64,000 bases of DNA. It comes from Gambelia wislizenii. Lineage: Eukaryota; Chordata; Lepidosauria; Squamata; Crotaphytidae. The stretch spans positions 74,803,001-74,867,000 of the forward strand of contig JAUMIR010000004.1 of NCBI GenBank assembly GCA_030847615.1. The letters run 5' to 3'. Below, piece by piece: positions 22,814 through 33,114 of this stretch. Both the position numbers and the translations under genes were made by a program. Positions within the stretch are counted from its first letter, which is position 1. Every line of letters starts with the position of its first letter. Below the pieces are notes generated by a model that saw nothing but the letters and a program-made list of their open reading frames with translations, was not told the DNA's origin and did no database searches.

Positions 22814-23764
22814 CATTTGGGAAAGTACCATAATGGTTATTCCTCTTCTACTGCATGCAGTGGTTCCAGCCTGAATTGTTGGTTCTGATTTGTTAGTAAC
22901 AAAGAAAGCGAGGCGTGGCTATATGCTGCATATTTAAGAGCATGTAGTTTAGGATTCACCTCCTATCCAGTGTCTGGCACCAGCAAGCCCTCCTCCATAA
23001 TCAGAATAGAGTTTACAATGCATCCCTCTGTTCATCACCATTCTGATATAGAAAATATGGCATGGGTTTTGGAATATGGATAATTTGCAAAAGTCTGATT
23101 AAAAGAGGGTCTTAAATACCAGTCTAAGACATGTTGGTGGTTGAAGTGAAACACATTCATAACAGCTTGCTGAATCGCTGAAAGATCAGTCCCTGTTGCC
23201 TTCAACTCTTCCCTTAGGTTTCACAAAGTTAAGCAGCCTGCTTCAGCTTAATGGATAGAACCACACACAAAATGAACACCTGGTTGAAAAAACTGTCAGC
23301 CACTGCATTTTTTTTATCTTCGGTAAAACCAAAAAAAGACCAGTGCCTTTTAAAATCTTGTTTGTTTGTTTCAATGGTGTTAACATATGGGGGAAATGGT
23401 TTTGTGCAAAAAAAAAAAAACCCTCCCCCCCACAAACACACAATATTTTTCACAAAACTCATATTTCTGCAAATGAAATTTTTGCCAACAAGTCCTAAAA
23501 TGAGGCGGGGGTGAGGTGCAACCTTCCCTGTATTCTCTTCCAGAAAAATGAAATTTTTTTGGCGGCGGGGGGAATAAACTTGGTGAGAGGAATAGCAAGG
23601 AATGTGTCATTTCTTCTTCAGCCAGGAAAATTCTAGGCCTATTTTATGTTTTGTGTTTCTTTAAAGTTTTATGTTTCTTTAATGCCAGATGTTGTTCTGT
23701 ATTCCAGGGAGTTTTAATAAATAATGTCAGCTGAAGACATCTCTGTTTAGTGCTGTATCCCATA
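22814..23764. other. Unassigned non-coding stretch
   Basis: Contains poly-A and poly-C runs near 23410-23430 with overlapping chance frames on both strands. No domain seen. Confidence 0.4.
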
Positions 23765-24440
23765 TTCCAAAAATCTATTAACAACATAAGAGCCAATCTG
23801 GATAAGACCAAAAGCCTATCCTACTTGCATACCCCCAACTCTCCCAATGTGGGAGGGACACTCCTGATTAGTCATTCCCGCACTTTTTCAGTTGCTTTCA
23901 AAATGTCCCAGTGTCTCTCTCCTCCTTTCACTTTCCCCCTTCGTCCTTGGCTTACTTCAACTGCTGCAAGCTGAGTTCAAGATGCAAAAGTAGTTTGCAC
24001 TCAATTAATTTGTGGGGCAGGGAGGCAAAAGCAAAGTGCCGCAGCCTCTCCAGCCTTGCGTGTCCTTCCCCACACCATCTTGACCATAGTCTGATGTTGC
24101 TTGGTCAAATATGTCCCAGTTTTCAGTCCAATGTGAAACATTGTCCCAGTCCAATGTGAAACACTGGAGGGTCTGTACTCATCATTTCCATACCCATAGT
24201 GGCCAACCACATATCTATGGGAAGCCCACAAGCCTGATACAAGGATAATAGCACCATCTGGTCCATGTTTCCTAGCAACTGGTATGGTGAGGTAGGCTAA
24301 TTGCCTTTGATACTAGGATGTGATATATAACCTTCAAGACTACTAGCTATTGATAACTATCTCCTTTATTAATTTGTTCAATCTACTTTTAAAGACATAT
24401 GGCATCAGGTTATGCTGGTCCCCCTGCTTTTTGTTTTGCC
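23765..24440 (+). repeat. Reptile/bird-type dispersed repeat, split by a MITE
   Basis: The left part (AACATAAGAGCCAATCTGG and following) and right part (CCAACCACATATCTATGG, GGAAGCCCACAAGCC, AGCAACTGGTATGG, TAGCTATTGATAACT) are pieces of one family also seen at 36762-37230. The gap between them is exactly MITE X copy 3. The class is probably retroposon; I cannot name it securely. Confidence 0.55.
23831..24169 (-). repeat. MITE family X, copy 3, nested
   Basis: Antisense to copies 1 and 2: AACTGCTGCAAGCTGAG, ACCATCTTGACCATAG and CTGATGTTGCTTGG are visible in plus-strand reading. It has a local direct duplication of CAGTCCAATGTGAAACA near its right end (24124-24162). It interrupts an older repeat and so is younger than it. 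Confidence 0.65.
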
Positions 24441-25397
24441 AAGGTTTGGCCACTAACAATGGATGGCACTGAAAACCAGTTTGGACTTTGAAGTAAAGAA
24501 AGGTAGCCAGAAAGACTAACCACAGAAATGTTGGCACTGACTGATGCAAAGCAGCCTTGGGAACAGGGAAGTTTGTGCTGTTCAGATGACTGTACTGTTT
24601 TAGGACTAGCACTGCCTGCTTATCTGTCTCTTTACTTTCTACCTGGTTTAACTTTCTATTTATAAACAAATGTGTTTCTGAAATGTTGCAAAGCTCTCAA
24701 AGTGCTGTTCTCAAGGAATCTGACTGAGCCTGTCATGCTGTCCTGAGAGTTCCTACTACTTTGGGGAAGTAGCAAGCAGGAAACATCTGATGGAATTACC
24801 ACAGTTGTGGCCAACCATAACTCCTATGGGTGTCTCTACAAAAACATGCCTATTAGCTGAATGGGAAAGATTGAATTGCCCAGCCCATTTCTAACTAGCT
24901 GGGTGAGTTACACTTTAGAATTAAAACTGGGCAGACACTGTTGCTAACTGGTGCTCCCTGTAATAGTTTTGCCCTTCCTGTAATGTTTTAACGAAAGTAG
25001 AAATATACTGTGATTTATTTATTTTTTAAAGTGCATTGACCCAACTACCGTGAACCCAAGAACAGGCAAGAAAATACTATTGACCCTAATGTCAGTGTTC
25101 ACATGACAGAACCAGGTGACACAAATCCAAGTGATACAACTCTCATCACACCTGTACTATCTTCCAAAAGGGAGCTGTGGATACTGTCAACAATTCATAG
25201 CAACATCATACTAAAATGTTAATTGTTAGGATCAAAATCATGGCCTCAGGTGGTTCTTATTTAGTGATATCTCAAGCACTATTGCTTTCATTCTCCAAGT
25301 CAGAACTAGCAAAGCAGTTACTGCATTGTTGCCTAACCCAATTCAAGCTCAGCTTTAAAAATAAAAATAAATAAATCCCTATACATGCATCCTACAC
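24441..25397. other. Unassigned non-coding stretch
   Basis: No repeat end or domain recognised. The frame at 24343-24669 (minus strand) has no identifiable motif. Confidence 0.4.
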
Positions 25398-25968
25398 CGA
25401 GGAGATTTTCACACAGCCACTTTGTCCCATTACAGGCACAGAACAGGGTCTCTGAAAGATTTTTCTCTCAGATGACGTTCACCCTGTTCCGTGGCCTAAG
25501 TGTTACTGTTCTGTTTTCTCCCTGTCATATAGTATTCAGGGGGAGAAGTCGTTATTAAACACCCGGTTCCATTTCTGTAATGGATCCCTGTTCTGGAATG
25601 ACAGGGACAGGGGAGGAGTTCCGTGGTGAGCACTTCCTGCCATGATTGGGACATCAAGGTAATTGGGACCCCCCCAGGTTACTTTTTTAAAATGCTTTTT
25701 ATTTCTTGATTTGACAGCTGGGGGGGGGTATTTTGAATTTCCCTCCTGCTTGCTTTCTCGCAAGAATGAGTGGGATTTCAGCTGGCTGGTCATAAAGGCA
25801 GCCTTATGATGACTGCATTTATGGCTGGCCAGCAAGGAGGATGGGAGCCCATTCCTGCAGCAGAATGGAGTAAGTGTGCAAACATTTACCTCCATTCCAT
25901 TGCAGGAATGGGAAAGGGGCTTGCGGGACAGAAATGGGGCTTTTGGCCCCAGTGTGAAAATCTCCAGA
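25398..25968. mobile_element. 0.56-kb MITE with GGAGATTTTCACAC termini
   Basis: GGAGATTTTCACACAGCC at 25401 is complementary to the right end at 25950-25965 (TGTGAAAATCTCC). Flanking triplets are CGA and AGA, a possible 3-bp duplication with one change. The 231-codon minus-strand frame 25536-26231 covers this element, flank and part of the next one, so it is not a gene. TIRs resemble those at 60118-60665. Confidence 0.65.
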
Positions 25969-26097
25969 AAGGCTGGATACCACAGTATATGAGTAATGTA
26001 TAGTGCTAGCCAGAAGCCTCTCTCATCATCTGGAAGGACCTTCAGTGTGCTATGGGTCTGCCATACTGAGTCCAGAATCCCAGGTCTTGCTGGTGAG

Positions 26098-26390
26098 TAC
26101 AGTTGTCCCTTCATATTCCCTGAGGTTTGGTTCCAGGACCCCTGTGGATACCAAAATCTATGAATACTCAAGTCCCATTGTATGCAATGACATAGCAAAA
26201 TGGTGTCCCTTATATAAGGTGGCAAAATCAATGTTTGCTTTATTTATTTATTTATTTATTTATATCCCACTCTTCAGCCACAAAGGCTATCAGAGTGTTT
26301 TTTGGATTATTATTTTTTAAAGAATATTTTCAAGCCGTAAATACTTACATCTGTGGATACCAAATCCATGGATACAGAGGGACAACTGTA
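26098..26390 (+). mobile_element. Tigger-like MITE, complete but interrupted
   Basis: TA flanks both ends (26098-26099, 26389-26390). Termini are CAGTTGTCCCTTC and its complement GAGGGACAACTG. At 26237-26299 a (TTTA)n plus TATCCCACTCTTCAGCC segment interrupts it. That segment is the 3' end of the SINE found at 30477-30753, in antisense. Confidence 0.85.
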
Positions 26391-26454
26391 GTTCTGAGGT
26401 CCAGGAAATTGATCAGCAGCCTCTTCTGGACAGAACTGCACTCCCTTTGAAAGT

Positions 26455-27130
26455 ACAGCTCAGTTGAGGCCCAAGTAACCTTGATGACTTGGAGTGCCAG
26501 CTGCAACCATTCCTAATTAGAGATAATCTTGCCATGGTGGCTGATGCACTGGTAAATTTAAGGTTGGCTTATTGCAACGTATATCTATGTGGAACTGCTG
26601 TTGAGTTGGTCTAGAAGCTGTAGCTAGTACAAAATGCCTGTTGCCAATATATGTAATCAGTGGGGGAGGGAGTACTTGCTGCCTATATAATACTAGGCCA
26701 CATTTAAGGTAGTGATACTACTATACAAGACACTATACAACTTAGACTCAGGTTATGCAGACACCTCCTCATCCCTTACACTCTTGTTTGATCTCTTTCA
26801 TCTTTAGTGAAGGTCCCTATAGCAATGTTGTTGCCCCTGCCTCATGGAACATCCTGCTCCTTGAATTAAGGCATATAACAATGAATGTGGTTTTGGGACA
26901 CATGTTTTAAAATTTTCCTTTTTTATTTAGGCTTTTCCAGATTTGCTTCTATTGATCAAATATTCTGCTGGTTAGTCTTCAGAGGAAATCCTATTTTTAA
27001 TATCTTTATACTACATTTTAGTTTTATGTTTATATTTTCTTTAGTTTTTCTGATTGTACACTGCTATGGTAAATTCCTTACTTAAGCAGTATATAAATTT
27101 ATTAAAATAAACAAAGAGATAAACAAACAG
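26455..27130 (+). mobile_element. L2 LINE remnant, RT C-terminal region and tail
   Basis: The plus-strand reading around 26570-26650 gives YCNVYLCGTAVELV then a stop and LVQNACCQYM, corresponding to the L2 motif of the type DYCNAL...LQLVQNAAAR. Further pieces follow with multiple stops and shifts. The end (GTACACTGCTATGG, then CAGTATATAAATTTATTAAA) is an L2-type 3' terminus. Old and fully degraded. Confidence 0.7.
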
Positions 27131-28049
27131 ATAAATAAACATGTAGTGCACATCTTTACAATCCTGTGAGGGCATTAGTCTGCAGTGTTACTCTGCAGAG
27201 GCTGTGTTAAAAGTTGTGAATTAGATTCAGGGATGGCTGCTGTTACTGCCACAACTCCTGTATGCCAATAAGTACAGGTGATGGTAATCCACTCCCATAA
27301 ATGAACTACTGTTTTCCTTCACCATATTTAACATGTGGAAATAGAAGTCATTAGACCAATGGTACAAACTAATTACATGTCATTTGGGAGTGTTTTGCCT
27401 AATGTTGAAATCATATATGGAACAAGAAATATACAGTACTATAAAGGGACACACCTCATGCTGACAGGTCCATAACAAAGCAGTTGCTTACCATTCTCAG
27501 GCGTTTGGGATTTTACAGACCATAAGGGCACAATTAAATTAGCTACAGTCTGGATAACCTCCACATCTATACTATTTGGACACCCTGCAACCTTTAATCT
27601 TCACAACTACTTTGGAAGCCCAAGGTCACATGGAAAATATGTTGAGAAGAAGACACCTGAACCTACCTTCCCACATCTAATATTATGTTGAGCTTTGTTT
27701 CTATAAAAACTACCCATTTCCTCTTTATTTTCCATTGACAAAGAGCCTTTGTGCTTTGCCCAGGTTGGAAAGTTCCAGGTTTAGAGCTGGATCTTATATT
27801 TAAAAAATTTAGGTATCTTTCTTGTTTTCAGAATTCTTAGAGATTCTCCTAAGTGAAACCTAAAACCTTTGCATAACCTGCATGTTTCCAGACCAGTCCA
27901 TATTACACCTCACAAAAACATTATACAGATACTTTAACTTCAAAATCTTTTTTCCTAATCCACCACCCCCTGCAAACAAAACATAGTTTGTTTGTTTAAC
28001 ATCTTGCCTGATTAAGAGATTCAGAGATCCTGAAAGCATGCATATATTT
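27131..28049. other. Unassigned non-coding stretch
   Basis: AT-rich, no repeat boundary or domain recognised. Confidence 0.4.
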
Positions 28050-29545
28050 TTGTGCCCTTTTGGTTGGCCTAATAAAATATTACACTAATACAGATTTGGG
28101 TTGTTTTTTTCCCTTATGGTCAGCACAACTACTTTTTGTAGTAGTTTAATGCTTTCTTGGCACATGCACCCAGAAACCTGTCCTCTACCTATAATATCTT
28201 GATGACATTTTTGTTATCTGGACATGTGGAAAGCAATCACTTGAGAAGTTTCATGAGGATTTCGAGAACTTCCACTCTATCATCAACCTGGGCCTAGAAC
28301 AATCCACACAACAAATACACTTTCTTCATTTTAAGCACCATACTCTGTCAAAAACCCACACTTCACTAACATATATACATACCTCCAGTGTCCACCAGAG
28401 TATACTACAAAATCTGTTGTTTACAGCCAAGCCCTCTGATACAACCACATCTGCTCAAACCCTCAAGACAGAGATTCAAAACTCTTGGATTTACAATAGG
28501 CATTTCTCAAGCTACAATACCCACCTAAGGAAGTGAAGAAACAAATCAAGTACCCATGAACAATCTAATACAGGACACACCAAAAACACAAAATGGCAGA
28601 ACACTCTTAGTGATCATCTATGGTCCCAGCTGAGACCACTCAGACAAATCATCAACAAATGACAACAAATTCTGGAGAATAATACAGCCCTCTCGCAAGC
28701 TCTGGGAGGCAGGTTTTTATTGGCCTACAAACAACCTCCAAATCTTAAACAGCTACTCACTTATAGCAGGACACATAACAGGGAAAAGACCCTGCCACAA
28801 ACCCAGATGCCAACTCTGTCCCCACATCTATTCTGGGAGCAATATTACAGGGACCAATATAACCCAAAACATTGGAGGTACATTTACATGTTTTCCCGCC
28901 AATGTGATATATGCTATCCTATGCAAGCAATGCCCCTCTGCACTTACATTGGACAAACAGGACAGTCATCTGATATTATCTGACATTAAAAATTGAAGTA
29001 CCCAAAAACCAGTTGCAGAACATTTCACCCTTCCTGGACATACAGTAGAATTTAAAGGATCCTTGAAAAGGGAAATTACAGCAGAAGAGTAGAAAGAGAA
29101 ATAGATGAAGTGAATTATATTTACAAATTCCAATTTATTTAAAGAGATATGAACAAAGACAATGTCTTCATGACACTCTGTATATACTACAACAAGAGTC
29201 CTCACTACTGTAACAAAAGGAATCTTCTCAGAGAAAGTTTTGAACCGAAGGAAACTGATTGTCGGTAAGCAGATATATTGCTTTCACACAGCGATAGTAA
29301 CTGATCACTGTAAATATCTGAAAGACCTGTATCACCTTATGCAGCCCTTTGAAAATGTAGGGCAAGGGTAATGATTTGCATCCTTCTCAATCCTATTACA
29401 TTCCATCTGACTCCCACAACTGTCTAAATATGCTTTATACCTGAGAATTTATTATCACTCTGTACTGCATCCAAAGAAGTGGGTTTATATCCACAAAAGC
29501 TCATGAAAAAATAAAAACCAGTTAGTCTTAAATCTGCCACTACAT
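28050..29545 (+). mobile_element. Penelope-like element, old copy with RT and GIY-YIG remnants
   Basis: From about 28190 the plus strand reads YLDDIFVIWTCGKQSLEKF, with the RT catalytic YLDD at 28195-28206. NLGLEQSTQQIHFLHF follows, then a long degraded thumb region. Near 28880-28975 a GIY-YIG-type remnant is seen (CYPMQAMPLCTYIGQTGQS). The 3' end (29465-29545: AAGAAGTGGGTTTATATCC, then AAAGCTCATG and CAGTTAGTCTTA) matches the known terminus of one vertebrate Penelope-like lineage, possibly Neptune-like. The start at 28050-28095 (TTGGTTGGCCTAATAAAATA) looks like the 3' end of another Penelope copy placed head-to-tail, an arrangement common for this class. Confidence 0.8.
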
Positions 29546-30476
29546 TCCTTTTTTCCCCTTCCCCCTTTCTTCTTATTTTTATTCTACTTTTTGTATCACT
29601 TCTTTTTTGTATGTGAGCTGCCTACAGTGAATGCATAAAAGCATGAACACAGACTCCACTATGGCTTTACTGCCTCCTCATACATTTATCTGTACTCACT
29701 ACTCATGTTTGGACATATTTTTCTTTCCTTGGAAGCCAGCTATAGGAAGGATTGCTATGGCTGATATACTTATGTCACTTTCTTCAAGTATTTTGAGAAG
29801 AATGAGCTGAGTGGTTGTCTGCTGACCGGCTTTGGTTCATGGGGCACCTGTTGGCTTGGCTGCTGTTCATTTAACATTTGTCAGGTATAGCAGGTGACCA
29901 ATATAACCAAAACAATGAACAAATGTATGTATACAGTATACATTAGAATTTGTTCCTGCCTGCTGTGGCAAGTGTTCATCACATTTTGTCTATTGTGTCT
30001 GAGCACCAGAAATGCATAACCATTTATGTTCTCACTTTTATTTGATTCAAGGAAGAAACAGCTGGTTTTCTAACCCACATTAGATTCTATCAGTGTGAAA
30101 TTTGCTTATGTACATGTGCACAGTACATGCACATGTATGCATACAAGCTGTTTAAAATAACTGATAAGGAAACATAAACAATGCAGGTCAGCCCAGTAGT
30201 GACCTGGTCAATAAGTGCTTGGAGTGTGCCTTGACCCCTTGGTTCTGCAGTGTGGCTTGTGCAGAATTGTAAAGCCTAGCAAAGTAAAGCTGTGTCCTGC
30301 TGATTTTTATTTAGACCAAACAAGTTCAAACTAGAAATCAGAAAAGAAATATATTTCAAACCTAAATTCTTTTTCATAGTTAGCAGAAACAACCTGTAAA
30401 CCTTGGGGAATGGAAGGTCAAAGACACATACTCCTCCCACTCACCCACCCCCAGTTCATTGCAGGCAGGATGATTT
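29546..30476. other. Unassigned non-coding stretch
   Basis: No gene or repeat recognised; a TACATGTGCACAGTACATGCACATGT-like local palindrome lies near 30110-30140. Confidence 0.4.
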
Positions 30477-30753
30477 TATTTTATTTATTTATTTATTTAT
30501 ACCCCGCTCTTCAGCCACAAGGCTATCAGAGCGGCTTACAAATTGTTTTAAGCAATAGCTATTTACACATCACATCTACACTGCATTAAACAGTTTCCAA
30601 TGTGTGTTAGCTAATTGCTCCCACAAGCTGGGTACTCATTTTACCGACCTACGAAAGGATGGAAGGCTGAGTGAACCTTGGAGCCCGCTGGAATCGAACT
30701 TGTAACGTGGTGACTTGCAGTACTGGCATTTAACCACTGGACCACCAGGGCTG
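30477..30753 (-). repeat. tRNA-type SINE with (AAAT)n tail
   Basis: On the minus strand the head carries a B-box-like AAGTTCGATTCC and an A-box-like TGGTTAAATGCCAGTACTG segment. The body follows (TCACTCAGCCTTCCATCC, GTAAAATGAGTACCCAGC) and then AATGCAGTGTAGATG. The tail TTGTAAGCCGCTCTGATAGC ends in (AAAT)n. This is a second tRNA-SINE family distinct from the CORE type. It is Pol III derived and LINE dependent. Confidence 0.8.
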
Positions 30754-30819
30754 ATGAAACATTGAGCCTCTGAACTTAGTTCAGTAAGCTGGGTTTGGCT
30801 CCAGGACAACCCCTAGATA

Positions 30820-31942
30820 TGTGAAGTCAAAGGCTTTCACAGCTGGCATCTTTAGATTTTCCTTGGGTTTGTTCCAGGCTGTAAGGCCGTGTTCTGGAAG
30901 AGTTTACTTCTGATGTTTCGCCTGCATCTGTGGCTGGCATCTTCAGAGAATGGTTGGGTAGGAGTGTGTGTGTGGTTTATATGCTGTGAACCCCTGTTGG
31001 GGAGTACAGTAATCCCTCCACATTCACAGGGGTTAGGGGCAGACAACCCCCGCAAATGTGAAAAAGCCACAAATAAGAAATGAGCATGTGGGAGGGAGGG
31101 TTTCCACCCCCTTGGGAAGGGATGGGGTGGAGAGTGGGTGGGCAAGAGAATTTCCACCACCCCCCTTTCCAAGGCAGCGCCGGGCTTTGTGAGAAGCCCT
31201 TCGCTGCCATGGGAAGGAATGGGGGTGGAAAGCAGATGGGCAGGAGGCTTTCCGCAAATAATTGAAACTGTGAATGTGAAAGTCACGAATGTGGAGGGGC
31301 CACTGTATATGTAAATTTGTGTATTTGAATGATTAGTTTCTTGGTATAGAAATGCAAGGTGGATTAGTGTCTGTTTGGCTAATGGTTGGTTGATGGGTCA
31401 TTATCCGCTGGAAATCCCCCTGTCCCTCGGTGGAATTCCTTTGTAAGTGTTGAGTTTTGATTCTATTGTTTTTCAAAACTGGAAGCCAGATTTTGTTTAC
31501 TTTTAGGGTTTCTTCTTTCCTGTTGAAGTTGTCCAGATATTTGTGGATTTGAATAGCTTCTTGGTGCATTCTGACATGATAGTTGTTGGCCTGGTCCAGA
31601 ATTTCTGTGTTTTTAAATAACATTTTGTGTCCAGGTTGGTTTATAACATGTTCTGCTACTGCTGGCCCATCAACCAATCATTAGCCAAACAGACACTAAT
31701 CCATCTTGCATTTCTATGCCCAGAAACTAACCATTCAAATACACAAATTTACATATACTCCCGAACAGTGGTCCACAGAATATAAACTCCACACACTCTC
31801 CTACCCAATCATTCTCTGAAGATGCCAGCCACAGATGCAGGTGAAACGTCAGAAGTAATTTTTTCCAGAACACGGCCTCACAGTCCAGAAAAAAACCAAG
31901 GAAAATTTATGGATGCCAGCCATGAAAGCCTTTGACTTCACA
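30820..31942. mobile_element. Penelope-like element copy with inverted terminal segments
   Basis: The left part is in minus orientation. At 31678 down to 31335 it encodes the end of the GIY-YIG module (VAEHVINQPGHKMLF, EAIQIHKYLDNFNRKEE, VNKIWLPVL), followed to 30820 by the 3' end with GCCAGCCACAGATGCAGG and AACACGGCCTTACAGCC. From about 31668 the sequence turns round and repeats the last 270 bases in plus orientation, ending GCCTTTGACTTCACA at 31942. The locus therefore has Penelope 3' ends facing outwards on both sides. A Tigger-like MITE (31005-31307) sits in the left arm. Confidence 0.85.
31005..31307 (+). mobile_element. Tigger-like MITE inside the Penelope copy
   Basis: TA duplicated at 31005-31006 and 31306-31307. 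The termini are CAGTAATCCCTCC and the complement GGAGGGGCCACTG, of Tigger type but a different subfamily from the CAGTTGTCCC copies. The interior is GC-rich and non-coding; its frames on both strands are shadows. Confidence 0.85.
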
Positions 31943-32040
31943 TCTTTCTCTACTCTTTTTCTGTTAGGAGGTGTTTTATGCAAGCAGGCTTTGGGGTATT
32001 CTTGTTGCTGAAATAAATTTTAACTGGCATGTATGTAAGA

Positions 32041-32571
32041 GACAGAGTCGCCTGCAAAGTTATAGCAACCCATGAATTTCACAGGGTTTTCTTAGACAAG
32101 GAATACTCAGAGGTGGTTTTGCCAACTCCCTCCTCTGAAATATAGCCTATAGCACCTGGTATTCATTAGGAATTTTTGGGGGGGATTAGGATTTTTTTTT
32201 ATTGGAATAAGACCATTCTACTGAAAAATACACCTGAACACAAAAGTCCGTAACAATAACGCAAAAATAATAATAATTGTTTTCTTACTAATACAAAAAT
32301 AAAACTATCTATCCTAACACTAATACATTTTTCCTCTTAATCTAAACACACTATAATCACATTATATTTACATGTTTCAATTATACCTATTTAGAAAAGA
32401 AAAAATCAATAAAAGATTAATAAAAAATACAAAATAATACAAAAATACAACAACAACAACAAAACAACAATAATAAAATATTTATTTAAAATATCCCTGG
32501 TATTCATTAGGGGTCTCCCAATCAAGTACTGAACTTGATCCTGCTTAGCTTCCAAGATCAGGCAGGATCTA
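32041..32571 (-). repeat. 5S-headed SINE, second copy, split by two insertions
   Basis: Tail and body lie at 32041-32170 (GAATTTCACAGGGTTTTC, AAGGAATACTCAGAGG, TGAAATATAGCC). The 5S-derived head resumes at 32512 (CTCCCAATCAAGTACTGAAC, TGCTTAGCTTCCAAG, GATCAGGCAGGATC). A 325-bp retroposon (32171-32495) splits it, and the LINE 5' module E2 breaks it again at 32571. It is the oldest of three layers. Confidence 0.85.
32155..32511. mobile_element. AT-rich retroposon insertion with 16-bp target duplication
   Basis: CCTGGTATTCATTAGG occurs at 32155-32170 and 32496-32511, so 32171-32495 is one insertion. It begins with a poly-T run (antisense poly-A) and ends with an AAC- and AAT-rich stretch. The interior has no domain and no family I can name. 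A long duplication and poly-A fit LINE-type target-primed insertion in minus orientation. Confidence 0.75.
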
Positions 32572-33114
32572 CTGCCTTGTGCTGAACCGCCTGCATGCAG
32601 GGTTGGGGCTGCGGCTTCCAGTGCATCTTTACACCTGCCGGTTTCGTCCCTCGCCAGTCGCTACAGGGCTTTTTTGGAAATGGATTTGTCCTTCGAGCCT
32701 GTGCAATGGATTTTTCTGGTGGAGCGCAGCGTGCACAGAACTGGCCTCACCCTTTAAACCAGAGATTCATCTGCCGTGGCCTTGCAAGCATGGACGTGGC
32801 AGCGAGGTCCTCGGGCCGTAGGTTTGATTAGAGTTTCCTTCTCTTAGATGGTTGACCTTACAGGGTTGGACGAGCACCATCTGCCCGGGTTTGGGATTAG
32901 AGTTTTCCTTCTCCTAGGACGGTTGCCATAAGGCTAGAGAGCCCATCCTGCCCTTTGACGCTCTTTGTCAGACCCTTCGGTTTTGACCTGTCTGGCATGG
33001 GAGACCCTACCGGTGGCTATTATGCCTCCGCCAGCATAGCTCAAGACGTCATTAGGGTACGCAAGCCTCTCTCCCACGACAAGGGGGCGTCAATGGAGAG
33101 GTAAACTGCCTTGT
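32571..33114 (-). mobile_element. LINE 5'-end module, 3'-truncated (copy E2)
   Basis: ACTGCCTTGT is duplicated at 32571-32580 and 33105-33114. On the minus strand the module starts at 33101 with CCTCTCCATTGACGCCCCC, exactly as in E1 and E3, with three extra bases before the duplication. It ends at 32581 with GGCGGTTCAGC. That is about 80 bases short of the point reached by E1 and far from any LINE 3' end; there is no poly-A or GA tail. Plus-strand frames 32579-32831 match the corresponding shadow frames of E1. Confidence 0.8.

Noticed and set aside
25536..26231. 231-codon open frame (minus strand), longest in the window
   Set aside because: It spans a MITE, unique flank and part of a Tigger-like MITE, has no recognisable domain, and contains terminal repeats of both elements.
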